Source of the DNA: Mycobacterium sp. ELW1
GTDB taxonomy: Bacteria; Actinomycetota; Actinomycetes; Mycobacteriales; Mycobacteriaceae
Length of the DNA: 64,000 nucleotides
Direction: 5' to 3'
Assembly (NCBI RefSeq): GCF_008329905.1
Contig: NZ_CP032155.1
Coordinates: 4,526,001-4,590,000, forward strand
Shown: positions 43,420 to 54,279 of the stretch, piece by piece
Position numbering within the stretch: the first letter of the stretch is position 1
Layout of the letters: every line of letters starts with the position of its first letter
The notes under the pieces: generated by a model
Database searches by the model: none
Seen by the model: the letters and a program-made list of their open reading frames with translations, nothing else
Told to the model about the DNA's origin: nothing
Translations under genes and position numbers: made by a program

Positions 43420-44268
43420 CTAAGCGCCGTTCCCGAGCAGGGTGGAGACGTGATCGTCGACATAGGTCGACAGCTCCCGCGCCGGCCGCTGATAGTCGCC
43501 CATCGGCGGCCGTTTGGGCAGATCGACCTTGGGGTGCTCGACATGCTCGTAGTCGATGCTCTTCAACAGATGGGCCATCATGTTCAGGCGAGCGTGCTTC
43601 TTGTTCTCGGACTCCACCACGAACCACGGGCTGGCCGGGGTGTCGGTGCGCACCATCATCTCGTCCTTGGCGCGTGAGTAGTCTTCCCAGCGATAGATGG
43701 ACTCGAGGTCCATCGGGCTGAGCTTCCAGCGCCGCAACGGATCCTTGCGACGCTTCTTGAACCGGCGGAGCTGCTCGTCGTCAGATACCGAGAACCAGTA
43801 CTTGCGCAGGATGATTCCTTCGTCGATCAACATCTGCTCGAAGATCGGGCACTGCCGCAGAAACAGCTCGTGCTCCACCGGTGTGCAGAAGCCCATCACC
43901 ACTTCGACACCGGCGCGGTTGTACCAGGACCGGTCGAACAACACGATCTCGCCGCGAGCCGGCAGGTGCTCGACATAGCGCTGGAAATACCACTGGCCGC
44001 GCTCACGTTCGGTCGGTGCGGGCAGCGCGGCGATGCGCGCAATTCGGGGGCTCAGGTACTCGGTGATGCGTTTGATCGTGCCGCCCTTGCCGGCCGCATC
44101 GCGGCCCTCGAACACGACGACGATCCGCGCGCCGGTGGCCTTGACCCACTCCTGCAAGGACACCAATTCGGTTTGTAGCCGAAACAATTCGGCTTCGTAG
44201 ACGTCCTTGGGAATCTTGCGATTAACCTTGGCGACCGGCTCGTCACCCGTCGATTTTCCCTTGCCCAT
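43420..44268 (-). CDS. ppk2: Polyphosphate kinase 2
   Basis: Nucleotide-polyphosphate phosphotransferase (282 residues) that uses polyphosphate to phosphorylate nucleoside diphosphates, and in M. tuberculosis (Rv3232c) makes GTP from GDP. Walker A GRDAAGKGG at 55-63, then IKRITEYLSPR, the lid/Walker B segment FDRSWYNRAGVE at 111-122 and RWKLSPMDLESIYRWEDYS are all typical of PPK2. ATG at 44268 within a Lys/Gly-rich N-terminus. It is 9 bp downstream of the WS/DGAT-like gene and likely in the same transcript. Confidence 0.95.
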   Translation of the reverse strand: MGKGKSTGDEPVAKVNRKIPKDVYEAELFRLQTELVSLQEWVKATGARIVVVFEGRDAAGKGGTIKRITEYLSPRIARIAALPAPTERERGQWYFQRYVEHLPARGEIVLFDRSWYNRAGVEVVMGFCTPVEHELFLRQCPIFEQMLIDEGIILRKYWFSVSDDEQLRRFKKRRKDPLRRWKLSPMDLESIYRWEDYSRAKDEMMVRTDTPASPWFVVESENKKHARLNMMAHLLKSIDYEHVEHPKVDLPKRPPMGDYQRPARELSTYVDDHVSTLLGNGA

Positions 44269-44277
44269 CGCCGAATC

Positions 44278-45693
44278 CTACGTCTGCCGCGCAGCTTCGA
44301 GCAGTTCCTCAAGAGATTCGGCCAACAGCGTCGGCAGCACGTCCACATCGCTCATGGCGTCGCGGTCGGCGTTGATGCCGAAATAGAGCATGCCGCAATA
44401 GGATGTCACGCCGATGGCCAGCACCTGGTTGTGCAGCAGCGGCGGCACCGCGTAGGTCTCGAGCAGCTTCGCCCCGGCCACGTACATCTGCGACTGCGGC
44501 CCAGGGACATTGGTGATCAACAGGTTGAACTGGCGGGCCGAGAACTGGGTGGCGACCCGGGTGCCCATGGCATGCAACGTCGGCGGCGCGAAGCCGGACA
44601 AGGTGAGGATCGTGCGGGCGTCCACCAGACTGGCTGCCGCCGAATGCGACTCGGTGGTGTGGGCGATCTGGGACAGCCGTACCACCGCGTTGCCCTCCCC
44701 CACCGGAAGGTCGACCAGGAACGGGGCGACTTCGCTGATGGCCTGGCCCGGGCTCGACGACTCCATGACCGCCTCGGGGTACACCGACGTCGGCGCCATG
44801 GCCCGCACAGTGGAGCTGGTGGTGACCGGCTCGCCGCGGGACAGCAGCCAGTTACGTAGGGCGCCGGCGATGACGGCCAGCACCACGTCGTTCACGTCGC
44901 AGTCGTAGCGCGAGCGCACCAGCCGGTAGTCCGCGAGCGAACCGGCGGCCACAGTGAACCGCCGATTGCGGGACACTTTGGTGTTCAACGGACTGCTGGG
45001 GGCGGTGCCGCGCGCCACGGTGCGCGCCACGTCGGTCAGCCGCCGCGCCAGATCGATCACCTCTCCGCTGTTGCGGGCCAGGTCGCCCACAGCGGAGGTG
45101 ACCGCCTGCATCTGCATGCGCGGCCGCGCTAGCCACTCCCCGACCGCACCGAGCAACAGCTGGCCGTTGGTGGGTTCGCGCCCGGGGATCCAGATGTCCT
45201 CACCAAACGTGGGCGGCTTCTGGGTGCGGTCGGCGATGACGTGGCCGATCTCCAACGCTGTCATCCCATTGACCAGCGCCTGGTGCGATTTCGTGTAGAT
45301 GGCCAGCCGGTTCTTGGACAGACCCTCGATCAGATACATCTCCCACAGCGGGCGCGACCGGTCCAGCGCGCGTGACCCCAGCCTGGCGATCAGTTCGTGC
45401 AACTGCGAGTCGCTTCCCGGCGACGGCAGCGCCGAGCGCCGGACGTGGTAGGTGATGTCGAAGTCAGGATCGTCGACCCAGACCGGACGCGCCAGCCCGA
45501 AGGAGACCTCGCGGATCTTCTGGCGGTAGCGCCGGATCTGCGGCAGCCGACGTTCGACCGTCTCGAGCAGGGTGTCGTAGCTCAACCCGGCGCGCGGCTT
45601 GCGCACGATCGCCAGCGAGCCGACGTACATCGGGGTGGCGGTGTTCTCCAGGTGATAAAACGAGGCATCCGACGCTGACAGCCGAGTCACCAT
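44278..45693 (-). CDS. WS/DGAT-family acyltransferase with degenerate active site (Tgs3-like)
   Basis: 471-residue member of the wax ester synthase/diacylglycerol acyltransferase family that makes triacylglycerol in mycobacteria. Family features seen: PMYVGSLAIV, RSRPLWEMYLIEGL at about 112-125, and LLITNVPGPQSQMYVAGA. The condensation motif HHXXXDG reads H137-Q-A-L-V-N-G143, so the second (catalytic) histidine is Gln and the Asp is Asn. The gene occupies the place of tgs3: in M. tuberculosis this stretch is annotated as two genes, Rv3233c and Rv3234c, but here it is continuous. ATG at 45693. Activity is doubtful. Confidence 0.88.
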   Translation of the reverse strand: MVTRLSASDASFYHLENTATPMYVGSLAIVRKPRAGLSYDTLLETVERRLPQIRRYRQKIREVSFGLARPVWVDDPDFDITYHVRRSALPSPGSDSQLHELIARLGSRALDRSRPLWEMYLIEGLSKNRLAIYTKSHQALVNGMTALEIGHVIADRTQKPPTFGEDIWIPGREPTNGQLLLGAVGEWLARPRMQMQAVTSAVGDLARNSGEVIDLARRLTDVARTVARGTAPSSPLNTKVSRNRRFTVAAGSLADYRLVRSRYDCDVNDVVLAVIAGALRNWLLSRGEPVTTSSTVRAMAPTSVYPEAVMESSSPGQAISEVAPFLVDLPVGEGNAVVRLSQIAHTTESHSAAASLVDARTILTLSGFAPPTLHAMGTRVATQFSARQFNLLITNVPGPQSQMYVAGAKLLETYAVPPLLHNQVLAIGVTSYCGMLYFGINADRDAMSDVDVLPTLLAESLEELLEAARQT

Positions 45694-45866
45694 CGTTGCG
45701 ACATTCCCCTCATCGACATCCCCGCCCGTCCCGACACGGTAACCGCCGACCCCGGGTCAGCGCATCGCGGGTGCACACACCAACGACAGAACTGTGCCAT
45801 CATGTCGCCATCGGTTCGCCCCTCTCCGGCAGCCGGTCACCCGTTGACCGATTTCGGAGAGTGCCC

Positions 45867-46328
45867 ATGTCCTGTGTCGTTCCCGTCGTCGACTACGAAC
45901 CGCCGGTGCTGCACGCCGCTCCCGAACGGGTGCACCTACCGGGCCCACGGACTCTCGGACCGTCGCCCCGCCCCGCGCCGCAGCCGACCGCGTCTGCCCC
46001 GATGCGTGCGGCCGGCGGATTCGCCGACGCCGCGTTGAGACGGGTCCTCGAGGTGATCGACCGGCGGCGTTCCCTGGCCCAGTTGCGGCCATTGCTGACC
46101 GCCGGACTGGTCGACTCGCTGCTGCCCGCGGTCGCGCGACACGAGGGCAACGGTGCCGCACGCTTGCGCCGGCTACGGGTGCAGCCGGTCGGGACCGACG
46201 GCGCGGCAGCCGAAGTGGCGGCCACCTACAGCCGGGACGGCCGCACCCACGCCATCGCCTGCCGCGTCGAACAGGTCATGACGCCCACCGGCCTGCGATG
46301 GCAGGTGGTGGCGCTGCACATCGGCTAG
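45867..46328 (+). CDS. Rv3235-family protein (DUF6459)
   Basis: 153-residue protein found next to secA1 in many actinobacteria. A Pro-rich N-terminus (about residues 1-50) is followed by an alpha/beta domain with VLEVIDRRRSLAQLRPLLTA, RLRRLRVQPV and HAIACRVEQVMTP to the end. ATG at 45867 is chosen because GGAG lies 7 bases upstream and the frame before it is Arg/His-rich with no conservation expected. No membrane segment. A role linked to SecA is only suggested by neighbourhood. Confidence 0.82.
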   Translation: MSCVVPVVDYEPPVLHAAPERVHLPGPRTLGPSPRPAPQPTASAPMRAAGGFADAALRRVLEVIDRRRSLAQLRPLLTAGLVDSLLPAVARHEGNGAARLRRLRVQPVGTDGAAAEVAATYSRDGRTHAIACRVEQVMTPTGLRWQVVALHIG

Positions 46329-46338
46329 CCGTGGGCGG

Positions 46339-49116
<2,778 letters not shown>

Positions 49117-49216
49117 GTTTTCCCCTGAACATATGTAGGAGGGGCCCCCTTGTGAATCGGAGGCTTAAGCGCCCCCCATCCTAGGTGACGCGCTGGTCGG
49201 ACCCGGGCAGCGGCGA

Positions 49217-49891
49217 TCAGCCCAGCCGGATCAACCCATAGTCATAGGCGTGCCGGCGATAGACAACCGATGGCCGATCGGTCTCCTTGTCCTGGAACAA
49301 GAAGAAATCGTGGCCGACAAGTTCCATCTCGTAGAGCGCGTCGTCGACCGTCATCGGCTTGGCCGGGTGCTCCTTGGTCCGCACGATGCGGCCGGGTTCG
49401 TGGTCGTCGAGCACCTGCTCCTGGGCGGTCGGCTTCTCAGGGGTGAATGCCGCGGCCGCATCGATCAGCGGGGTCGCCGCGGTGGCCTCATGCAGCGATA
49501 CCGGCGTCTTGTCGCCGTAGTGAACCTTGCGGCGGTCCTTGGTGCGCCGGAGCCGGTTCTCAAGTTTGTGGACGGCGGCCTCGAAGGCGCCGTAGAAACT
49601 CTCCGCGCAGGCCTCCCCACGGACCACCGGACCGCGACCGCGCGCGGTGATCTCGACGTGCTGACAGTTCTTCCGCTGACGGCGGTTGCGTTCGTGCTCG
49701 AGCTCGACATCAAAGCGGTAGATCGAACGGTCGAACCGCTCGAGGCGAGCGAGCTTCTGCGCCACGTAGACGCGGTAGTGATCAGGGATCTCGACGTTGC
49801 GTCCGCACACCTGAACTTCGGCGTTGGCGGATTCGGCAAGGTCTTCATCGTCGGCGAGCAATTGACCGGTGTTCACGGAATCGATTGACAT
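49217..49891 (-). CDS. hpf: Long-form ribosome hibernation promoting factor
   Basis: Protein of 224 residues that binds 30S subunits in stationary phase or under zinc limitation and stabilises inactive ribosomes (mycobacterial MPY/HPF). The N-terminal S30AE domain covers about residues 25-125 (VCGRNVEIPDHYRVYVAQKL, KNCQHVEITARG, SFYGAFEAAVHKLENRLRR) and the C-terminal dimerisation domain about 165-224 (MTVDDALYEMELVGHDFFLF, VVYRRHAYDYGLIRLG). ATG at 49891 is chosen; in-frame sequence upstream to 50014 has no conservation expected. Upstream there is a 17-bp inverted repeat. It precedes secA1 on the same strand, 100 bp away. Confidence 0.95.
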   Translation of the reverse strand: MSIDSVNTGQLLADDEDLAESANAEVQVCGRNVEIPDHYRVYVAQKLARLERFDRSIYRFDVELEHERNRRQRKNCQHVEITARGRGPVVRGEACAESFYGAFEAAVHKLENRLRRTKDRRKVHYGDKTPVSLHEATAATPLIDAAAAFTPEKPTAQEQVLDDHEPGRIVRTKEHPAKPMTVDDALYEMELVGHDFFLFQDKETDRPSVVYRRHAYDYGLIRLG

Positions 49892-50062
49892 GCTTGACAA
49901 CTCGTTTCTGTTACGGGTTGCACGCACTCTGGCGTGCCGGCCTGTCTTGGGATGCTGCGCCGACAGGATTGGCACGAAACTCACCCGCCGGCGCCAGGGG
50001 TCGAGGAACCTCACCTCCTACCGTCACTCGGCGAAGTGGCGGGCCTGTGGACTAGACCGCCC

Positions 50063-50079
50063 CCGTGATGTGTTCACGG
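50063..50079. promoter_or_regulatory. 17-bp inverted repeat upstream of hpf
   Basis: ccgtga-N5-tcacgg is a perfect inverted repeat in the 295-bp gap between comF and hpf. The segment tgttcacgg at 50071-50079 recurs at 50104-50112, 33 bp away. It resembles a CRP half-site pair but with one base less spacing, so the regulator is open. Confidence 0.5.
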
Positions 50080-50186
50080 TGTGTTGGCCCCGACGGTAGT
50101 CGTTGTTCACGGGGTGGTGCCACCTTTTTGGCCCACCTGTTTCGAAGTCTTTCGACCCCCGTTACACCGATCGTCACCCGCCCAGG

Positions 50187-50816
50187 TCAGGCGTGCGCCA
50201 GGGCGAGTACAGCCGTTACATTCACGCCGAATTCTTGGAGCGTCCGGACCGCCTCGCGGGCGGTGGCGCCGGTGGTGACGATGTCGTCGACAACCAGGAC
50301 GTCACCCGTCACGGGTTTGGTCAGCTTGATCCGGCCGGCCAGGTTGCGTTCACGGTCGGCGATCGTGAGGCCGACGGAGTCGCGGACCATCGCCCGGGTC
50401 CTCAGTGCCCGGATGACGGTGATGTCGAAGTTTTCTCGGGTGGCGTGCGTGGCGATGCGAAGCACGGGATCACCGCCGCGGCGGCGAGCGGCCAAGGCGC
50501 GGGTGGGCGCCGGGACGATGGTGAACGGAGTGTCGAGGATGCCCCAGGTTGCGAGGTGATGGATGCCCAGAGCGAGGGCGCGGGCCAGTGGGGCGACGAG
50601 GTCGCGACGCCCGTGCTCTTTGAGCGCGACGATGGCCCGCCGTCGGGGGCCGGCGTAGCGGCCGAGAGCGAAGACCGGCACGCCGGGGTCGGTGCGCGGG
50701 GTGACGAGCTGCGGTTCGTCGGTGTGGACCTTGAGGGTGTTGGCGCAGGCGTCGCACCACTTGGTCGAGGGCGCGCCGCAGCCTCCGCATTCCAGCGGGA
50801 GGATGAGGTCGAGCAT
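50187..50816 (-). CDS. ComF-family phosphoribosyltransferase-like protein
   Basis: 209-residue protein related to ComF/GntX. An N-terminal zinc ribbon (CGGCGAPSTKWCDAC) precedes a PRTase type I domain with the PRPP loop VLVVDDIVTTGAT and the conserved RNLAGRIKL and VPAPTRALAARRRGGDP segments. ComF proteins take part in DNA uptake in naturally competent bacteria, but here there are no other competence genes. ATG at 50816; upstream in-frame codons to 50894 lie in the divergent promoter region. Equivalent to Rv3242c. It marks the left border of the accessory island. Confidence 0.92.
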   Translation of the reverse strand: MLDLILPLECGGCGAPSTKWCDACANTLKVHTDEPQLVTPRTDPGVPVFALGRYAGPRRRAIVALKEHGRRDLVAPLARALALGIHHLATWGILDTPFTIVPAPTRALAARRRGGDPVLRIATHATRENFDITVIRALRTRAMVRDSVGLTIADRERNLAGRIKLTKPVTGDVLVVDDIVTTGATAREAVRTLQEFGVNVTAVLALAHA

Positions 50817-50868
50817 GGCCTGAGTGTGACGCGTCGAAGCCCAGCAGTCGGAGTACTGTCCACAGGTC

Positions 50869-51690
50869 ATGGCCGGCGCGATGGGTTTCGCCAACGCAAA
50901 TGGACTTCGGTTCGCCTATATCGAGGAGGGCTCCGGGCCCCTCGTGCTGATGCTGCACGGCTTTCCCGACACCGCACACACCTGGGACGACTTGCGTCCG
51001 CGAATCGCCGATCGCGGTTATCGGGCCGTGAGCCCGTTCATGCGCGGATATCACCCGACCGAGGTGCCGGACAGTGACCCGTCTCAAGAAACTTTGGCTC
51101 GTGATGTTCTTGCGTTGATCTCTGCTTTGGGTGCCTCCGAGGCGGTATTGATCGGGCACGACTGGGGCGCTTCGGCCGCCTACGGCGCGGCGGCGCTCGG
51201 ACCGGAGCGGGTTAGCAAGCTGATCACGGTGGCGATCCCCCATCCTGCGACCCTTGTGCCGACGCCGAGGAAGCTCTGGGGCGCGCGACATTTCGCTGCG
51301 TACAAGCTGCCGGGCGCGGCGAAACGGTTCGCCCGCAATGATTTTGCGGCGTTGCCCGCGATCTATCGGCGATGGTCGCCGACGTGGAGCCCTCCCGCCT
51401 CGGAGTTCGACGCCGTGCGGGAGTGTTTCGCCAGCCCGGGCAGCCTGGACGCGGCCTTCGGCTACTACCGCAAGCTTTCACCGCTACCGTCCGCGTCTCT
51501 GAGGGCGCGCATCACGGTGCCCACCACCGTCTTCGCCGGACTCGACGATCCGGTAGCCGAATTGTCGGACTATCGTCGGGCTGCGCGGAAGTTCCTGAGC
51601 GACTATGTCATTGAGGAAGTTCCAGGTGGGCATTTCATGCACCGGGAGCATCCGGAGGTGTTCGCGGAGCGGGTCTTGGCCCACCTTTGA
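50869..51690 (+). CDS. Alpha/beta hydrolase (epoxide hydrolase-like)
   Basis: 273-residue alpha/beta fold hydrolase. The HGFPDTAHTW oxyanion motif, the nucleophile elbow GHDWGAS with Asp as nucleophile, an acid in DDPVAELSD and His in GGHFMHREHPEVF match the epoxide hydrolase/haloalkane dehalogenase branch. ATG at 50869; ATG at 50881 (M-G-F-A-N-A-N-G) is a close alternative. Divergent from comF (52 bp) and followed 40 bp later by the HNH gene. Substrate not known. Confidence 0.9.
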   Translation: MAGAMGFANANGLRFAYIEEGSGPLVLMLHGFPDTAHTWDDLRPRIADRGYRAVSPFMRGYHPTEVPDSDPSQETLARDVLALISALGASEAVLIGHDWGASAAYGAAALGPERVSKLITVAIPHPATLVPTPRKLWGARHFAAYKLPGAAKRFARNDFAALPAIYRRWSPTWSPPASEFDAVRECFASPGSLDAAFGYYRKLSPLPSASLRARITVPTTVFAGLDDPVAELSDYRRAARKFLSDYVIEEVPGGHFMHREHPEVFAERVLAHL

Positions 51691-51730
51691 GCGGTCCGTT
51701 TTTGTCGGACCCTGCTGCGATGATGTTGTC

Positions 51731-52960
51731 ATGTCCTCGACCGCCGCGCTCAGCCCGAAGGAGCGCCTCGAGGTGGTGTTCGAGGAGCTGGCGGAGCTGG
51801 CCGGTCAGCGTAATGCGATCGACGGCCGCATCGTGAAACTTGTCGCCGAACTGGATAACGACGACCTCTGCGGCATGACCGGAGCGCGCTCCGTCGCCGC
51901 CGTGGTGGCCTGGAAACTGGGCACCTCACCCTCCAACGCCAACGCCATTTCCGCTGTCGCGCACCGATTTGCCGAGTTTCCCCGATGCACCCAAGGCCTG
52001 CTGGAAGGCCGGTTGTCGCTGGATCAGGTCGGCGTCATCGCCGAACGAGCCGCCGACGGCTCCGATGAGCACTACGCACAGCTGGCCACGGCCGCGACCG
52101 TCAGCCAGCTGCGCACAGCCATCAAGCTCGAACCCCGGCCGCCCAAACCTGGCCCCCAACCCGACCCGCCACGCTCGATACGCAAGACCGTCGGCGACGA
52201 ATCCACCACCTGGAAGATCACCCTTCCGCACAGCGAAGCAGCCACCGTCGACGCCGCACTGCAATCGCACCTCGATGCGCTGATCGCCGACTGGAAACGC
52301 GATCACGACGCCGACTCTGCCGACAACGCGCCCCCGCTGCCGAACACCACCGATGCGTTTATGAGCCTGGTGGAAGCCGGCTGGGACACCGACGTGGCTC
52401 GCCGGCCGCACGGGCAGCGCACCACCGTGGTGGTCCACGTCGACGTCGACAAGCGCATCGGGGAACTGCATCTGGGCCCACTACTCTCGGATGCCGATCG
52501 CCACTATCTGACCTGCGATGCCACCTGCGAAGCGTGGTTCGAACGCGACGGCCAACCCCTCGGCGCCGGCCGCACCACCCGAACCATCAATCGGCGGCTT
52601 CGCCGTGCCCTCGAACACCGCGACGCCACCTGCGCGGTGCCCGGCTGCAGCGCCACCCGTGGCCTACATGCTCACCACATTCAGCACTGGGAAGACGGCG
52701 GCCCCACCGAAATGCACAACCTCGTGTTGCTGTGCCCCTATCACCACCGAGCACACCACCACGGCGACATCACCATCTCCGGACCCGCCCACCAACTCAC
52801 CGTCACCGACAGCGACGGCGAACCCCTCACATCAGCCTCACTCGCCCGACCACAGAACCACCCACCACCCGTTGTCCCACCGTGTCCCGGACCGACCGGC
52901 GAACGCGCCCAATGGAAGTGGTACCAACCCTTCGAACCGAAGGCGCCACCGGATAACTAG
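51731..52960 (+). CDS. 13E12-family DUF222/HNH endonuclease-like protein
   Basis: 409-residue member of the mycobacterial 13E12 repeat protein family. The N-terminal DUF222 domain (LSPKERLEVVFEELAELAGQ to GLLEGRLSLDQVGVIAERAA) is helical and the C-terminal HNH domain shows CAVPGCSATRGLHAHHIQHW followed by LVLLCPYHHRAHHHG, complete for metal binding. Such genes occur in many copies in mycobacterial genomes and often mark variable regions; a biochemical role is not established. ATG at 51731. Its stop shares CTAG with the convergent interrupted reading frame. It lies inside the accessory island beside the toxin operon. Confidence 0.9.
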   Translation: MSSTAALSPKERLEVVFEELAELAGQRNAIDGRIVKLVAELDNDDLCGMTGARSVAAVVAWKLGTSPSNANAISAVAHRFAEFPRCTQGLLEGRLSLDQVGVIAERAADGSDEHYAQLATAATVSQLRTAIKLEPRPPKPGPQPDPPRSIRKTVGDESTTWKITLPHSEAATVDAALQSHLDALIADWKRDHDADSADNAPPLPNTTDAFMSLVEAGWDTDVARRPHGQRTTVVVHVDVDKRIGELHLGPLLSDADRHYLTCDATCEAWFERDGQPLGAGRTTRTINRRLRRALEHRDATCAVPGCSATRGLHAHHIQHWEDGGPTEMHNLVLLCPYHHRAHHHGDITISGPAHQLTVTDSDGEPLTSASLARPQNHPPPVVPPCPGPTGERAQWKWYQPFEPKAPPDN

Positions 52961-53658
52961 GTTGGCGTTTGCCAAGCGGGGTCTTTAGAACTGGCCTCTT
53001 CGATCGCAGCGAGCGTTGCCGCTGCAGCCCGGGCGACGAACTCCGATCCTCGGGCCTCGCCATGCACGCCCCACTGCCAACAGCCTACGTACGTGAGCTC
53101 ATCTTGCTCATGGCCTGGAAAACCGACTTCGATGAGCTCGGTTGCCGCGAAAGGCGATGGCGGCGCGTCAAATCCACGCAACAACTCTATGACAACTTCC
53201 GGTGAGTCGCCCACATAGTTGACTGGCCTACCGAGAATTTGCACCAGGTATTCACTAGGCGGCCGATCCGGAAGGCACAGATTGGCCGAGACCCTGATGG
53301 AGCTGGCTGCCATCTGGATTATCACGCCCGTATCTGTACCGAGGACGGGTCGGCAGAGAGTGCTCAAGCCTGCACCAAGCGTCGCCACAGGGTCAGTGCG
53401 CCAGTTCCGCAACGAGAACTTCGGCGAGCAGCCGCCGTTTTCGAACTTTCGGTGGTACGGGCGCCTCATCCCCTCACCTTTGGTCAGATGACCAAGTAGC
53501 CACGCCGTGATCAAATCAGGCGTATCAAGATCGGGAGAGCGTCTCACTCAGCGAGCCACCTGTCGCATATCGGGAAAGGGTTGGAGCGCGAACGGATCTC
53601 GCGCCCGCTCAGCGGGCCGGACTTCACGCTCGAAGCTGAAGTCGGTCGAGCAATTCAT
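52957..53658 (-). pseudogene. Interrupted reading frame after the immunity gene
   Basis: A frame begins at ATG 53658 with the Shine-Dalgarno GGGAGG nearby and codes 36 residues (M-N-C-S-T-D-F-S-F to Q-V-A-R), then hits TGA at 53548-53550. The same frame continues without break for 196 more codons from GTG 53547 to 52957 (V-R-R-S-P-D-L-D-T-P, later VGCWQWGVHGEARGSEFVAR). A single TGG to TGA change would explain this; alternatively they are two genes, the second starting at GTG 53547. No family is recognised. Its place directly after an immunity gene fits an extra immunity or accessory gene of the toxin cassette. Confidence 0.5.
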
Positions 53659-53745
53659 TCTCGAATCCTCCCTGTCTGATAGGCCACCGGGTCATCCAGG
53701 CATATCCCCGGGCGACGTCCTCGTTCAACCTCCTGCGGCAGCGAC

Positions 53746-54279
53746 TCAGGTCCCATGCGATTTGATCGGGAACAATGGGTGCCCCGACGGGTCCAAAAAG
53801 GCAGCTCTAAGCTCTGCAACGGAAAATTTGAGCCAGTACGACATCATTACCAACATTGTCTCGTACACCACACCGTCCCGGGCCCGGACGATTGCGTCGC
53901 CGCTAGGATCTGCCAGCAACAGCACGCCTTCAGATGGCCTTCGCAGAGAAAACCCCTCAGACAGATCCTCAGGTTCGGTTGGAAAAGCAAGAAATGACTG
54001 GCGCTGCACCGATCGAATATCCGCTCCGAAGGTTGCCCAGAAATACTTTTCGACGATGGCTAAGTCGCTCGCTGTATACAGAAACCGCTCCGGGTCCGCG
54101 CGCGAAGCCTTCGTCACGGTCACCCAGCCCGGCTCATCGACGCTTCGACGCACGTAATAGCGGTACTCGCCCCCGCCGTTTGAAAAGACAGCGGCGGAGG
54201 TCGATTCAGACTCGGAATACGACATGCCTGCTAGGCGGGCCCACGCGATAAGATCGTCTGGCATTGCCGGAATTGTCAT
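53746..54279 (-). CDS. Imm61/IFT-like immunity protein for the TNT toxin
   Basis: 177-residue protein in the position and of the pattern of IFT (Rv3902c), the immunity factor that binds and blocks the TNT domain of CpnT. Core segment RFLYTASDLAIVEKYFWATF, GADIRSVQRQ, then SEGFSLRRPSEGVLLLADPS and VAELRAAFLDPSGHPLFP. ATG at 54279 overlaps the toxin stop by ATGA (54276-54279), as needed for coupled toxin and antitoxin synthesis. Its GC content is lower than in flanking housekeeping genes. The family call rests on pattern and context; its exact specificity is inferred. Confidence 0.82.
   Translation of the reverse strand: MTIPAMPDDLIAWARLAGMSYSESESTSAAVFSNGGGEYRYYVRRSVDEPGWVTVTKASRADPERFLYTASDLAIVEKYFWATFGADIRSVQRQSFLAFPTEPEDLSEGFSLRRPSEGVLLLADPSGDAIVRARDGVVYETMLVMMSYWLKFSVAELRAAFLDPSGHPLFPIKSHGT

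Noticed and set aside
51731..52960. Complete mobile element around the HNH gene
   Set aside because: No terminal inverted repeats, target duplication, transposase or recombinase gene seen; only the 13E12-family gene itself is supported.
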